Program-made: the position numbers and the translations under genes
NCBI GenBank assembly: GCA_003667245.1
Contig: RCNN01000246.1
Coordinates: forward strand, 1 to 64,000
Origin: Heterostelium multicystogenum
Lineage: Eukaryota > Evosea > Eumycetozoa > Acytosteliales > Acytosteliaceae
Length of the DNA: 64,000 nt
Direction of reading: 5' to 3'
Part shown: positions 23,563-36,705 of the stretch, one piece after another
How the letters are laid out: the number at the start of each line of letters is the position of its first letter
How positions within the stretch are numbered: the first letter of the stretch is position 1
Notes under the pieces: model-generated
What the model saw: only the letters and a program-made list of their open reading frames with translations
Told to the model about the DNA's origin: nothing
The model's database searches: none

Positions 23563-24704
23563 TTAACTATTACATATAAAAATCCGGCAACCATAAGTTA
23601 TAACTATTAAATAAAATCTAATCTTGTTTTCCTCTTTAAATCTACAGTATCAAATTGCTTGGTCAATAAATGCCTAATCCTCGAGTGTCATGTTGATGTT
23701 TACCTTGAAATGCTTTTGAGTGAGATCAAACTCTTTTTGTTATATTTATCCTCTTCTTCGTCCATGTGATTGTGTTGAAATTGGATGACGGTATCATTCT
23801 TTGATGGTTGCTGTGGCTTTCGAATGGCTAGACCATAGGGATTATTGTTGAGATGTGTGAGTGGAGCTGTTTCCTCGAGTAGCGATGGATCGATCTGGCT
23901 CGTCAGAGATGTTAAATCGGCGTGCGATGATATTGGTGAGGTTGGATTTGAATTTGGTGAAGTTACACCATTCCCATAAGTTAAACCATTACTATTTCCG
24001 TTGGGGCTGATGCTGGTACTATTTGCCACCCAGTGCACTACCGGGATGACTCACCTGTAGTTTATGCGCAGTTCCAAGGAATGGCTCTGCCCATGACGAT
24101 ACTCCAAATGTCTTTCTAATACTTCTAGATAATCCATCTACTTTTTCATTTGGTGGTAGAATTGGTTCTAAATACAACATTGTTTTAGCATGATGCATGT
24201 ATATAAATAGCTATGAATTACTGTCGCAAAATCATGACATGAAGCACATACCATACAAGTTGGACAAGCATAACCGGCTTGTGCAGTGGTCGCAGGCAAT
24301 GAGCATGCATATACATCGATGCATTCTGGATGGAACAGATCTAGATTTTAACCAACCACGATGTTTTAGTCGACTAAAGATTCAGCCTGATATCATTATA
24401 ATCTATCTATCTAATCATACCATAACACAACAAACGGACAGAATTCTCTTTTGACAATTCACCTTTGCAGACGCCACAACACAGATTCTTCAAATTCACT
24501 GTCGGTCAGCCAATCTACATATGATCCAATATGACACTGGTGTGTGTTTGCACATGATTGATGAGTTAATTATTTAGCATCAGTATCAATGTTGGCGCTA
24601 ATACCTACAGTGGGATGATCGGTGACTACACAGCCATCGCATATGAACTTCTTATGTTGATAGCAGAACTCATCTGATCTCTTTTTACATTTGCATATAC
24701 CCAT
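23563..24704 (-). CDS. zfpl1: ZFPL1 homologue (zinc finger protein-like 1, cis-Golgi)
   Basis: ATG 24704 reads MGICKCKKRSDEFCYQHKKF, the conserved ZFPL1 N-terminus with its B-box-like cysteines. An intron at 24537-24608 joins DHPT to CHIGSYVDWL. Then come VCCGVCKGELSKENSVRLLCY, a second intron, DLFHPECIDVY, and GYACPTCM ending the RING-like part. After another intron come EPILPPNE and the conserved AEPFLGTAHKLQ. A Ser/Asn/Pro linker follows. A last intron (23642-23703) leads to a short hydrophobic C-terminus with its stop at 23563, possibly the membrane anchor. Animal ZFPL1 is a cis-Golgi integral membrane protein that binds GM130. One or two frame changes (near 24510 and 24040) are needed. 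Confidence 0.85.
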
Positions 24705-25381
24705 TTATTTATATAGAAGAAACACTATGATACTATTTATTATTATATTTTTTTATATATATAAATGGTCCAACTATGGTGTGACTGTGAATGGAATGCT
24801 ATTGTTTTTTTATAACAACAACAACAAACATATAAATATAGTATTAAAAATAAATTTATATTGAAGTTGAGCACTTTATGTTTTTAATTTGCTTTTCATA
24901 TGTATGAGTCAACCAAGTGTGTGTGGTTGTGGTTTGACCACGCAAAAATTTCAACCAAATTTGTTTTTTGAATTTGAAGAGTAGAACTCGACTTTATACG
25001 AGGACAAGACAAATTCGGATCCAAAGATGTTGGGTATACTTATCTTTATCAGAAGTATATATGCTCTATCTTCTTGACCATTCATATTTGGTGAGGGAAA
25101 CGAGGTTGTTCAGCTTGAGGAACATTTGGGTGAATGTTTTTTGACAGTAATAGATAATTCGATGAATACAAAAATCAAATCTCTGTTACAATAGCACCAG
25201 ATAAACTAGATGATAATAAGTAAACAGAGCTTAAAAAACACAATTTTAATCTTTGTTGATGCACAAAGAGGTGGAAAAAAAAACAATTGGCATAATTTTG
25301 AATCGTTGTCTATTAATAGTTACACACAGTTTATAAAAGGGAAAGTTAAATGTATTATCATTCATTAATAATACCAAGAAC
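24705..25381. other. intergenic, possible gene remnant at 24950-25160
   Basis: Divergent spacer between ZFPL1 and the cysteine protease. The 24950-25160 part is less AT-rich and gives broken coding-like peptides on the minus strand, but no family is recognisable. The rest is AT-rich promoter-like sequence. Confidence 0.4.
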
Positions 25382-26537
25382 ATGAATCATTTATATATAA
25401 GTTTTAATATTCACACTGCTTGTGATTTCGGCAACTTCGCTCGAACAACAAAATAATAGTATTCTTCCCAATTTAGAATTGACAGTCACTGTTAACTTGA
25501 CCCTTGGCTTGGTGAAGCACCTTGAGTATGCTGCCAAATTCACGGAATGGACTTTGAAATACAACAAAGTATATGCCGACCAGAAAGATATTGATGATCG
25601 TTTCAATACTTTCAAATCTACAGTAGACTTTATCACTGAATTCAACAACGATCCTTCCAAGACAATGACCGTTGGACTCAATGAGTTTTCAGATTGGACC
25701 GACGAGGAGAAAAGAAAGTACTTATTGGGTGCAATCTCCAATGCAACCAATATTGGTATTCCATCTGTGAGTCAGGTAGCTCCAGGTCAAAGACAACTGA
25801 TGTCTTCTTATATAGATTGGAGAGGCTCAGGAGTTACTGAATTCAAAAAACCAAGGGTCGTGTGGATCATGTTATGCTTTTGCTGCAGTAGCAGCAATCG
25901 AGAGTACAATATTGATAAATGGTCAAGGCAATAAAGATTTGAGCGAACAAGATTTAATCGACTGCACCTTTGGAAAATATGCAGGTGGTTTGAACTTTGG
26001 ATGCAATGGAGGTGATCCAGCCTTTACATTACAACATGCTCTTGTTAATGGTATTGCGCTGGAGTCAAACTATCGATATACATCTGGAAGATCAAGGAGC
26101 ATTTCTTCATGCCAAGTAGTATCTAGAAATTTAATTTCAAACTTCAATTTATATGTTGTCAAACAAAAGTGAATCTGAACTGGCAAGAGTAATTCAATTC
26201 ACACCAATTGCTGTTACTCTAAATGGTGAGAATACTGCATTTTACAACTATAGAGAAGGTATCTATAATGAAGCAACTTGTAAAACCACCATTAATCATG
26301 CAGTACTCCTGGTTGGCTTAGGTATTTCCAACACTGGTCAAGAATACTGGATCATCAAGAATTCATGGGGAACCAGTTGGGGTGAATCAGGGTAAGTACT
26401 ATCATACTATCTTAAATAACATGATCGTTATTAATCAATACAACTTTAATTATAAAATCTTTAGTTATATGAAAATTGCCAAAGGTTTTAACAGATGTGG
26501 AATTGTTACAGAAAATAGTTATTATTTTGCTAGATAA
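25382..26537 (+). CDS. papain-like cysteine protease (C1A)
   Basis: The precursor starts at ATG 25382. A signal peptide (IFTLLVISATS) becomes readable after one shift. The I29 propeptide follows (FTEWTLKYNKVYAD, RFNTFKSTVDFI, VGLNEFSDWT). The mature enzyme begins near YIDWRGSGVT. The active-site Cys is in QGSCGSCYAFAA (about 25855-25890), the CNGGDP motif is near 26005, the catalytic His is in INHAVLLVG and the Asn is in IKNSWGTSWGESG. An intron at 26392-26464 splits the Gly-Tyr after ESG. The final exon is YMKIAKGFNRCGI and the stop is at 26537. Frame changes lie near 25405, 25845 and 26100-26170. It is probably lysosomal or secreted, as for other amoebal cathepsin-L-like enzymes. Confidence 0.9.
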
Positions 26538-26739
26538 TAGCTCCCAACAAATGCAATACAATTGAATTGATAAATCTCTAGATTTTGAAATTAGATTGTT
26601 GAGTAGTTTGGAAAAAAATAAATAATCTAAATTTTATTATTATTGATCTATGTATTTTGGCTGGGAAAAGCTGATTAGATTCTGAATTCGGTTGAATCTA
26701 TTATGATTTTAAAAATATATATTTGAAAATGAGGCCCAT

Positions 26740-29700
26740 TTATTTGGGATTTTTCTTCAAATGATCTCTAAGTGCGTCGATACCAGTTTGATTTTGACCT
26801 GGTGCTCCGATGTAGGCTGAACATCTTCTGGAAATTCTGATGGCCTGTCCACCTCTCATAGAGGACATAAGACTCTCCATGAATTGGCCATGTGGGGCGT
26901 GTTCATCGTCGTCTTCGTGTTGCACTTGGATGGTTGGTGGTGGCGAGACTGGCTTCATCATTGGCACGGCACCAGCTGGTGGCTTGAAGCCTCCAGGAGC
27001 TGCTGCTGGTGGCTTGGCAGGACTTGCTGATCCTGACAACTTCTTAGCAGCAACCTTATTGGCTTCTCACGATCTTTGAGCATTTGCTCATAGGTACGCT
27101 TAAACTCGTTTTTGAATTTACAAATATTGGCAAAGAATTCCTCGGGTGTTGCTGTTTTGGCGTCCTCACCAAAGAATGAGACTACCGAGGTAAATGCATC
27201 GCATGCTTGTGTGGACTGTTTCTCGAGCTGTCCAACAGCGTCTGTAGCCTGTGAAAGGAAATTGGAGAGCACAGTCTTGGCAGCTCCTTCTGAAACTTCA
27301 ACCTCTTGCTTAACACCATTCAGGCCTTTACGCAAACCACCAATCTCAGACTTGATAGTCTGTACAGAGACACGTTTGGCATCTTCACAGCTGGCCAGTT
27401 GCTCATGGAAATTGAGTAGCTCTGGGTGCTTTTGCTCGAGGAACTGGATGAACCAGACTAGCAAAGTAATTTTAGAGTCGACTGGAGATCTCATTTCGGA
27501 AAGCGATGACAATGAATCGAGCTTGAAACCATATAGATCTCCACGTGGTGTTCCACCATTAATGAAATTACCGAGGGACAAAAACGATTTCCAAGAGTTT
27601 TTGGAAGTGCTTGCTTTCTTTGAGCTCGGTGGAGGCCTTGAGCAAGACTTGGACATCTGGAGACAACTCCTCGATTTGTGAACGTAACTTTTGCTTGAAG
27701 ATGAAACAATCGAGTTTCTCTGTGATACGTGTGACCTTGGCCATTTCAGCAAGGAATTGCTCTGGCTTTCCAAGTGAATTGAAGTCTTCCTCCTTGAGGA
27801 TCTCAATCTCCTCTGGAGTGGGTGTGAATTTCGAAAGTGACTTGGCATCCTCGAGTGTAAGTCTGGTTTCATCGAGCTGGTTGATTGCCTTTGCCAAATC
27901 AGAGAGTGGCATCTTGAATCTACTCAACATAATTGAAATTGCCTGTGAACGCTTGATATCGAGGATACTGATAGTTTGAGCTCCCTTTGGAGATGTGACT
28001 CCACCGGCGGCACCTGATACGGGTCCACCCTCAGCTTTTGCAGGGGCTGGCTTCTTGACCTGGAAGAGCTCTTCTAAGCTCTTGAACTGGTCATTCAAGT
28101 TGTATTCCTTAACATTCATCCACATTGAATTCTCAATAACATTGTTATTGACTTTCTTCCACTGCAATCCAACCATCTTAACGCTTGGAGTTGGTGGAGT
28201 TTTTCTTGATGGTAAGTTTGGTCCAGATGGAGCAGCTGGAGCACCAGGTGCCGCAGACTTCTTTCCACCTGGGGGTGGTGGAGGTGGGGGTGGTCCTCCA
28301 GCTCCTCCAGGTGGGGGTGGAGGTGGAGGTGGGGCTCCTCCAGGTGGGGGTGGTGGAGGTGGTGGGGCTCCTCCAGGTGGAGGTGGAGGAGGTGGTGCGT
28401 CAGCAGTTGGCAATGGCTCGCTATTGGTAGCTGGTTGTTCAACATTAGTGGTTGGAGCATCCGCGGATTTTGGACGGCTTGCCAACTGTTGCTCCAAAGA
28501 TTTAATTGTTTTATCCAAATCATTGATTTTGATATTTAACTGTTGATTTACAGCATTTACTTCGTCCAAAGATGTAGTTAGACTTTTAATCTTGTCGGTA
28601 TATACTGTTGTGTCGATTTGTTGTACAGCTGCTGGTTGTGCCACAGGTGCTGGTTGTTGCACAACTACAGTTTGTTGTTGTTGTTTCTTTAGTTGTTCAA
28701 TTTGCTCGGCCAATTTCTTATTCTCAGATACAAGTGTATCAATACGATCGGACTGTGATTGACGAGTTGGATCAGAAAGAAGCGATCCTACAGCTTCGTC
28801 AAGCAGATTCCACTGCTTTCCACCTAGGTCTGACTGAGTGCTGGCCAAAGTGTATAGACATCTCAAGATCGAGAGGAAGTGATGGTGTAATGCTGGTGAC
28901 TGTTGGAGCATGGAATCAAGCTTGCTGCTAACTTCGGTTGGAGAACGAATATTGACATCGGTGTAGGCAGAGTCCATCTCTGCACTATCTTTCTTCGAGA
29001 CACTCAAAGAACACATCCAACTGAGTGTCCAACTCTGCGTGTTTTCCTTTTGCTGGCTTGACCAACTCTATCAATTCCAAAGCAGTAAATTCCGAACGCA
29101 ATGCCACACGTGTTTGCAAATCAACTGGTGAATTAACAACCGAATTGACAAAAGTCATAAAAGATGTCTAAAAAAATATTATTATTTAAATATTAGTTTT
29201 CTATTTATCTATTTTCACATGTGGAAATAAATATAGATTTAAGAATATATATATATATATTTGGAAAAATGATTATATAAATAATAATATTATTACAACT
29301 ACTGATATTATTACATTCTATAAAATCCTCAATATCCATATAATTATAATCATTGTCAATGATATTAATTTTGTTGCATAGGTATTGTTTGAAATATATC
29401 TATTTTCAACTGGATTTCCATTTAAAAAATTTTAAAGTGTGATTCTGATTTAAAAAAATACGTCATTTCAATCCTCTGGTTGGCTGGTTGGTGTTATATT
29501 CTGTGTGAAATGATATGATGAAAGTGGTGATGGTGGTTTTATTATAATTGTGTAGTGTATTATTGTATCTGTAGCTACATATCTCTCTATCTATCTATTT
29601 CCACATTAATTAATTACTGCCGCTGTATTTGGTTCTAAAAAATCGGAAGATAGGAAATTGCAGTAATTTTAAATATCCATTGACATTTCTTTAAATGATT

Positions 29701-30711
29701 GTTATGATTTAAATTGATTTGAATTGGATCGCATTGACGATTATGTAAACTGTAATAATACTTATAATATATATATTTGTATTAATAATATAAATAAATG
29801 ATATTTACCCAGTATTCATATTGTATTTGTGATTTTGAAACTTGCTTGGCACCCTCTACGATTGTTTGGAAAACGTGCTCTTTCACGAGTGGATTGTCTA
29901 AAGTTTTCAACAGCTTCGAGTACGAAATCATGTCCAATCTTAGGAACCAATGCCAAAGCTGCTGTGAGTGAAAGGATCAATGAACGCAATTCTGGTGGAT
30001 AGGTTAAGTCTAAACAAAGGATCAATAGCTTGAATGTATGTGATGTTGCCATAACTGATTTCAATCCATTGGTTGAATTCAACAGTGATTTAATACAAGT
30101 AACACAATCGGACATGATTGTCAAATCTGTTCTATCCTTTCTATATTTCATAAATAATATTAGATATTAGTTGTCCTGATCGAATGGATAACTAGAAAGA
30201 ATATTTACTCTGGTTTCAATTGGAAAGTTTGGAATATCTTGAGAATCTCAACGAATCCACCTAGCTGAAGGAATGAATTGATCCATGACATTGGATTCGA
30301 TCCAAGACACACACGAAGCTCTGAAATTAGCTTTTTGATTCTGTGCTGCGGCATTCTCACGCATTGCCGAGAGAAATACTGAGGTGTGTCATAAAGTGTT
30401 CCGTTTTGTTTGGCCTTCTCCTCGGAGTCTCTGATCTTATCTTTGTGTTGCATGAGCAATACCCATTTCTTATCGTTGGACCATGCTTGCATCTCAGCCT
30501 TCTTGGTGTCGGGTACACCCAACTCGTCGAGCAAGTTAGCAAACTGCTGTCCCAAGTCCTCGCTGGCGATTGGCAAAGCATTAGCTGTGCCACCATTCGA
30601 CTTTACTGTGCCATTTCCACTGGACGACGATGATTTCTTGTCCTTCTCTCTATCCTTATCTTTCTCCTTATCCTTATCACCCTTGATTCCTTTTATAATA
30701 TTACCAAACAT
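26740..30711 (-). CDS. diaphanous-related formin (GBD-FH3, FH1, FH2, DAD)
   Basis: Formins nucleate and elongate unbranched actin under Rho GTPase control. Exon 1 (30711-30209) has a basic/Ser N-terminus and the start of the GBD/FH3 domain (FANLLDELGVPDTKK). Exon 2 is 30140-29809. A 640-base intron (29169-29808) precedes exon 3. Exon 3 holds the rest of FH3, a coiled coil, the proline-rich FH1 (about 28265-28400) and FH2 (VGLQWKKVNNNVIENS, GNFINGGTPRGDLYGFKL, SKITLLVWFI). A Pro/Ala tail ends in a DAD-like FMESLMSSMRGGQAIRISRR. Intron 1 is 30141-30208. Frame changes lie near 29890, 29000, 27600-27700 and 27030. Which of the many dictyostelid formins this is cannot be said. Confidence 0.93.
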
Positions 30712-31673
30712 TTTTTTTTATTAACAAAATTTAAAAACTAAAACAGAACTGATCACACAACACAGTACTGTTTTATTTGATTGGTAAGAAACCTCCCTAT
30801 ATATCTATTTATCTATCTAAAATTCTTTCTATAATACAAATAATAATATATATTAAAAATACAATAATAATGCTAATCCAAATATTATATCTATAAATAT
30901 ATAATTTATATATGATTATGATATGATATGATACAATAGAAGATTATAATATCGTGGATTCTGATTATAATATGAGTGATTCAAAATTTAGATTATCATG
31001 TGGAAAGACCCTGATTTATTTTTTTTCAAATTTTCAAATAAAAAATTAGAAAAAAATGCCTAACTGACAAGATTAATACCCTTAATCAACAATTGGTATC
31101 ATTTTTTTATCAAACAATTTGATTTTTTTTGCGATTCGTGACTGTTTTGAAAGAAATACAGACCAACCTTAAAATGTTTTTATTGTCAGTAACAAAACAA
31201 ATAATAACCATCATCATAATCATTAATCAAATATCAAAAGAACCTATTTACAAACTATAATTAATTTTTGATTTCCAATATTAGAATAAAAATATAAACT
31301 CAAGAATCAGATAAATCTTTATCTTATCTAGATTCTAAAATGCAATTATAAATATAAAAAGATAGAGATAGATAGATAGAATTTAAACAGATAAAAACTA
31401 ATTTGTTTTTTTGGTGTGTTTGATTGTTTTGAGGGTTTAATTTGAATGAATAAATCGACAGTGTTTGGTTGATGCGTCATCAAAGTAACTGAAAAATGAA
31501 TTTATTTATTTTTTAATTTTCATTTTGTGTTTTTTGTATTATGAACACACGAATCTCACTAATTGTTATTTTTATTTTAGCAGGCGATTTAACAAAAAAA
31601 CAACAGAAGACAGCAGCAAAACTTATTCACAAATACACAGACAGCTTAGACTACACTACACTTGGGAACAAGA
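30712..31673. other. divergent promoter region, formin/DnaJ
   Basis: AT-rich with poly-T tracts and a GATA repeat near 31365. TTTTAG at 31575-31580 and CAG at 31581-31583 might mark a 5'-leader intron end for the DnaJ gene. Confidence 0.45.
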
Positions 31674-32866
31674 TGGTTAGCAATAGAACATTATATACAC
31701 TCTTCTTTGTATCGTTGTTGATCATTGTTGCAATCGGTGACGCCGACTACTACAGCTGTTGGGTGTCAGTCGTGACAGCACTCCAACGGAGATCAAGAGA
31801 GCCTACCGTAAGCTCTCGCTGAAATACCATCCAGACAAGAATCCTGGCAAGGACGCTCAGGACAAGTATGTCCAGCTGACTGCCGCCTACGAGGTCTTTC
31901 CGACGCCGACAAGCGTCGTACCTACGACCAGTACGGTGAAGAGGGTTTTGAAGCGTCAACAAAACGGTGGTGGTGGACACGGTGGATGGGGAGACATCTT
32001 TGGTGATATTTTTGGATTTGGAGGACGTCAACAGGGACAGACCGTTCAACAGCGTGGATCAGACATTGAGTTGGAATTGGAAGCCACTCTCAAGGATCTC
32101 TACTTGGGTAGAACCACCCGTGTCACTCATAAGAAGCAAGTACTCTGCCACAAGTGTCGTGGAACAGGTGCAAAGAATGCCGACGATGTCACCACTTGCT
32201 CCGGTTGCAAGGGTAGCGGTATCAAGACTAAGATCCAACAACTCGGTCCAGGATTTGTTCAACAGATGCAAACTACTTGCGATGAGTGCGGTGGAAAGGG
32301 TAAGAAGGTCACTTCTAAGTGTCCACACTGCCACGGTAAGAAGGTTGAGACCGGTGAGGAGACCTACACCGTCGAGATCGAACGTGGTATGTCCGACGGA
32401 CAAACCATTAAACTCGAGGGTATGGCCGAAGAAGCGCCAGACACCACCCCAGGAGATGTTATTTTCAGAATCGTTCAGGTTCCACACAAGGACTTCACCC
32501 GTTCCGGTGACAACTTGCACTACAAGATGTCGATTTCTCTTCTCGAGGCATTGACCGGATTCGACAAGGAGATTGAGCACCTCGACAAACACAAGGTACG
32601 TGTCACTCGTAAGGATGTCACCCGTCCAGGATTCGTCATGCAAATAGAAAACGAAGGTATGCCACATCACGACTTCCCATCTCAAACTGGTAATCTCTTT
32701 ATTGAATTCACAGTGGTCTTCCCAACTTCAATTACTGAAGAACAAAAAACAGGTAACTATTAACTCGTCCTACTACTACATCAATCTAATCCAAACCAAA
32801 TACAAATATTAATATCACTGGAACTCTTTTCCTAATTATAATTTAGCTTTTAAGAAATTACTATAA
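31674..32866 (+). CDS. ER-lumen DnaJ co-chaperone (ERdj3/Scj1-like)
   Basis: ATG 31674 starts a signal peptide (NRTLYTLFFVSLLIIVAIG). The J domain follows (YRKLSLKYHPDKNPG, with the HPD that stimulates Hsp70), then a Gly-rich GGWGDIFGDIFGFGG linker. A four-unit zinc region comes next (CHKCRGTG, CSGCKGSG, CDECGGKG, CPHCHGKK), then the substrate-binding C-terminus (HKDFTRSGDNLHY, NEGMPHHDF). An intron at 32753-32846 leads to AFKKLL and the stop at 32866. One base seems missing near 31752. Two compensating shifts (about 31900 and 31960) hide SDADKRRTYDQYGEEGFE in the plain frame. A partner of BiP is expected. No HDEL-type tail is visible. Confidence 0.92.
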
Positions 32867-33998
32867 AACAAAACAACACGAATAGATATAGATAGTAAAA
32901 CAAATATTAGATATAGATACAGATATTAGCATGCACCGTCGACGTTGAATGAAATAGTAATAACAATGAAACGTTTAGCTGTTACTATTAAATTGAACTT
33001 GTAGTAGTAATAAATTTAAAGTTATAAATAATCACAACCAATATTAATGGTTATCAGACAGACAAACAAACAGATGGCACAAAGCAGCAACTGATTGTTA
33101 ATTGATTGAGTGTTCACACTTCCACCACAAGCACCACCAATTTGCCTAAAAAGAATGAGTGGATGACGACACTTAACTCCGTCGAGCCATCCCCTATGTT
33201 TTTTTGATTTTATTTTGATAAAGACTAAGACCCACTAGTTTTCACGCAATCACACCTTTTGGTTTTTTGATTTTTTTTATGATTGACTGATATTTTTTTT
33301 GACCAAAATTGTTTTTATTTTGTTTTTTTTTAAATAAGGAAGAATTTTGATTGTTTTTTTAACTGAAAGATTTATCTTTGTTGTGTTGTTAATCATAAAA
33401 AATAATTATATCCTCAAACATCAATAATTATCATTATTTTATCCAATAAATCCAATCTTTTATTTCTTTGTTTTTTTTGGCTTAGTTGTTTTAAAAAGCA
33501 AACAAATATCATCTTCTCATACACACCATTTTCAATTCATTGTTTAAATTTGAAAACATAGAGATAGATAGATAGATAAATAGAAGATAGATATAAACAC
33601 ACATCAAAAATATATAAAACAACACCAACCCCAAAATTAACTTATTTTTGAAATCTGACGTTGTAAAATTATTTATTAAATACATATCAAATATTGATAT
33701 TATTTTATTAAATTCTAAAATCATTTAATTTTAATAATAGATTGATAGATAATAGAAGTAGAAGCTATTATTTATTCATTATTTGCATTTGCAATTGCAA
33801 TCTTAAAAGTTAGAGCAACAACAAGAATAAAAATCCAACAGCAAAGTAAAGGGATTCTACACCCATCATAGCAGTTTTTGTATTTTTTTAAACAAAATTC
33901 CGATTCAAAGCATTACTAGTAATAGAAGGTTGTATTAGTAATAGTCGTAGCAGCAAGAACAAACAGATATACAGCAAATACACAGTCTTTAGAGAAAC
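32867..33998. other. intergenic
   Basis: 1.1 kb of AT-rich DNA with T tracts and GATA/TAGA microsatellites (about 33560-33595). No coding frame or RNA is recognised. Small minus-strand frames at 33509-33724 are low-complexity. Confidence 0.55.
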
Positions 33999-36705
33999 AT
34001 GGCAACACCACAACCACCACCACCCAAACCAAAGAAGGCAGCACCAAGTCTTGTATGTAAACACCAACCACCCAACAATAGCAAACTCATTTGCATCAAG
34101 CAAACGTTTAAATATCAACAACTAGAATATTAGTTCTAATATTCTTTATATTTATATATTTGATAATATTATCAATTCAATCTCAATAATTATATATATA
34201 TATATTTATATATTTTCTAACACTAGTATAGTAATAATAGAGATTACTAATAGTAATTTTATATTTATTTGGATTGGTTATTAGTCAAATTTAAATTTAG
34301 GTAATCAGGCTGGAAGCAGTAGTACTCGTTTACCACCACCCCCTACGGTATCAGCGCCAACCCCTCAGGCACACAATAGTTCAATTGCAACAGCAGCATC
34401 CACAGCAGCCCCCACTCATTCTAATAATAATCAACATCACCAAAATCTTCATCCAGCTCATAATACTCCACAGATTCCACCAAGATCACCAGACATTTCA
34501 CCAAATCAAGCGACACCTCCACAGCATTTGAATCACCTACACCCTCAACTCCCACCAAGATCCCCTGACACCAGGTCACCCGAATTGCATTCACAACAAC
34601 ACCATTCAAACACTCCACCACTCCCCACCACGTCCACACAACAATAGTAGCACCAATTTGCATGCTCACAACCACAGTAATCAAGCGCCAGTTTCCAATC
34701 ACCAATCACCATCACATCATCAGCAGCAGCAACCACACTCACAACAACCACAACAACAAGGAGGAATTGTAAAATCAAACAGCAACAGTGATTTCCTCTC
34801 ACAAGTACCACGCCCAAACACAATGTCCAATCCAAAGGCATCGACACTACAGCCACAAGCAACATCAGCTTTGACCAATCCAGCATCACCATCCAACAAT
34901 GTACAAAAACAAACATCAAACTATCGTAAGCCACTTCCAGACACACCAGACATTTTCACGACTTTCCTTGAAAGCACCTGCAACTTCACCGGCTCCCCAA
35001 CTCCCACCAAAATCAGGATCAACCCTCTCCCTCGTCAACCACCCCACTTCCGCCAGACAAACACCACCATTGCCACCAACAACGAATCAAAAGGCTTTCT
35101 CAGCAAGTACTGCACAGCCTTCACAGCAAGCAAACATCAGCATCACTGCTGCCGAGCCCAAAGACTCGATCAGCGTGACTTTGATACCCAATGAATCAAA
35201 TGTACAGGAGCAATTTACACACCCCTCACTCGATCACCTTTCCTCCTTTACCTCATTGCGTGATCTCAAAGGCAAAGGAAATTCTGACGACAGAGCGAAC
35301 CTATTGTGATAATATGAAAATTTTAGTTGAAGTCTTCATTGAGCCACTCAAGGCCGGTGAAGGTGGAATTTCCAAGGAAAACGCGACTATTCTCTGCTCC
35401 AACCTTTCAGATATTCTTTTGGTATCGATTGAGCTCCTCAACAGACTGGAGGCCAAGTTGGCTGAATGGTCAGAGGTACAGCGCATTGGAGATGTATTCC
35501 TCACTTTGATTCCATTCCTCAAGATGTATACAAACTACACAGTTGGTTATGACAATGTCATGAACATAGTTACAGAGTGTGAAAAGAATTCGTCTTTCGT
35601 TCAATTTATTCAGGTATGATAAGCTTGGATTTGAAACATACTGATATCAGTAACTAACATTGAAATTATGATTACTTCAATAACAGAGATGTACAGAAGA
35701 TCCAAGAACTAGAAAAATTAGATTTGAGATCATATTTAATTCAACCAGTACAGCGTATTACTAGATATCATATGCTTTTAGACGAAGTATTGAAAACACA
35801 CTGAGCCAGATCATCCAGATTACACAGATCTCGCCAAATCATTGGCTGAAATGAAGAAAGTAACTTCAGAGGCAAACGAAGCCATCAAACGTAGTGAAAA
35901 CAGAGCAAAAGTTTTGGAAATTCAAAGAATGTTTGTTGGTGATGCTGATGTAAGTTGAATTTCAATCAATCAATTCGAAATTGAATCAGCGTACTGATTA
36001 GAGTAAATTTCTATTTAGATTGTTGCTGCACACAGATCATTTGTATTTGAAGGTATTTTAACTAAAGTTTGTAGAAAGGCATGCAAGAAGAGAAATGTAT
36101 TTTTATTCTCGGATATGTTGATATATGGATCATCCATTCCACCAAAGTTATTGCTACATGAAAAGATCATGTTGGAACATTGCAGAATTGAGGATATACC
36201 TGATGGTGACAGTGGTGGAAGTCGTGCACTTTCACTCAACAACGGTGCCATCATTGTAAATGCTTTCCAAATTTGCAGTGCCAAAAAGTCATTTGTTGTG
36301 TTTGCTGATACCGCCGACATGAAGATGCAATGGATGTTAAAACTGACGGAGACAATCGAGTCACTCCAATCGAAGCGTTCCACACTCAAAGCTGAAAACG
36401 GTGGTGCACGTTCAGAAGCACCTGTGTGGGTACCAGACGAAACCACCACAACCTGTAAATTCTGCTTAGAAGCTTTCACTTTATTAAATAGAAGAGTATG
36501 TTTATTTCTCGCAGCAATTACATATTGATACTAACATTTAATTATAATTTTTCAGCATCACTGCAGAAACTGTGGAGAATTGGTTTGTGGAAAATGTTCA
36601 GACAAGAAATTCAAGTTGCCAGTTACCGACTGGAAGCCAGCTAGAGTTTGTCTTATTTGTTATGATAAATTAACTGCCAACCCACCAGTCCAAACACCAA
36701 AATAA
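33999..36705 (+). CDS. RhoGEF with DH, PH and C-terminal FYVE domain (FGD-like)
   Basis: A Rho-family exchange factor targeted to PI(3)P membranes. Exon 1 (33999-34052) encodes MATPQPPPPKPKKAAPSL. After a 248-base intron, a long Pro/Gln/Ser/His-rich segment with PPRSPD repeats runs to about 35200. The DH domain follows (ILTTERTYCDNMKILVEVFI, YLIQPVQRITRYHMLLDEVL), then the PH domain (FEGILTKVCRKACKKRNVFL). The FYVE finger has WVPD, CKFC, RRHHCRNCGE, CGKCS and RVCLIC, and the stop is at 36705. Introns lie at 35614-35696, 35950-36018 and 36496-36555. Frame changes lie near 34300, 34650, 34950, 35270 and 35800. DH-PH-FYVE order is that of FGD-type GEFs for Cdc42-like GTPases. Confidence 0.9.

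Noticed and set aside
24197..24454. 85-codon plus-strand frame
   Set aside because: Opposite strand of the ZFPL1 exons that carry the RING-like cysteines.
27112..28546. Long plus-strand frames opposite the formin gene, including a Gly-rich one
   Set aside because: They mirror the FH1 proline stretch and FH2 coding sequence on the minus strand; the minus-strand reading has all formin motifs.
34124..34145. 10-bp palindrome with two-base loop in the first RhoGEF intron
   Set aside because: Short AT-rich palindrome expected often in this base composition.
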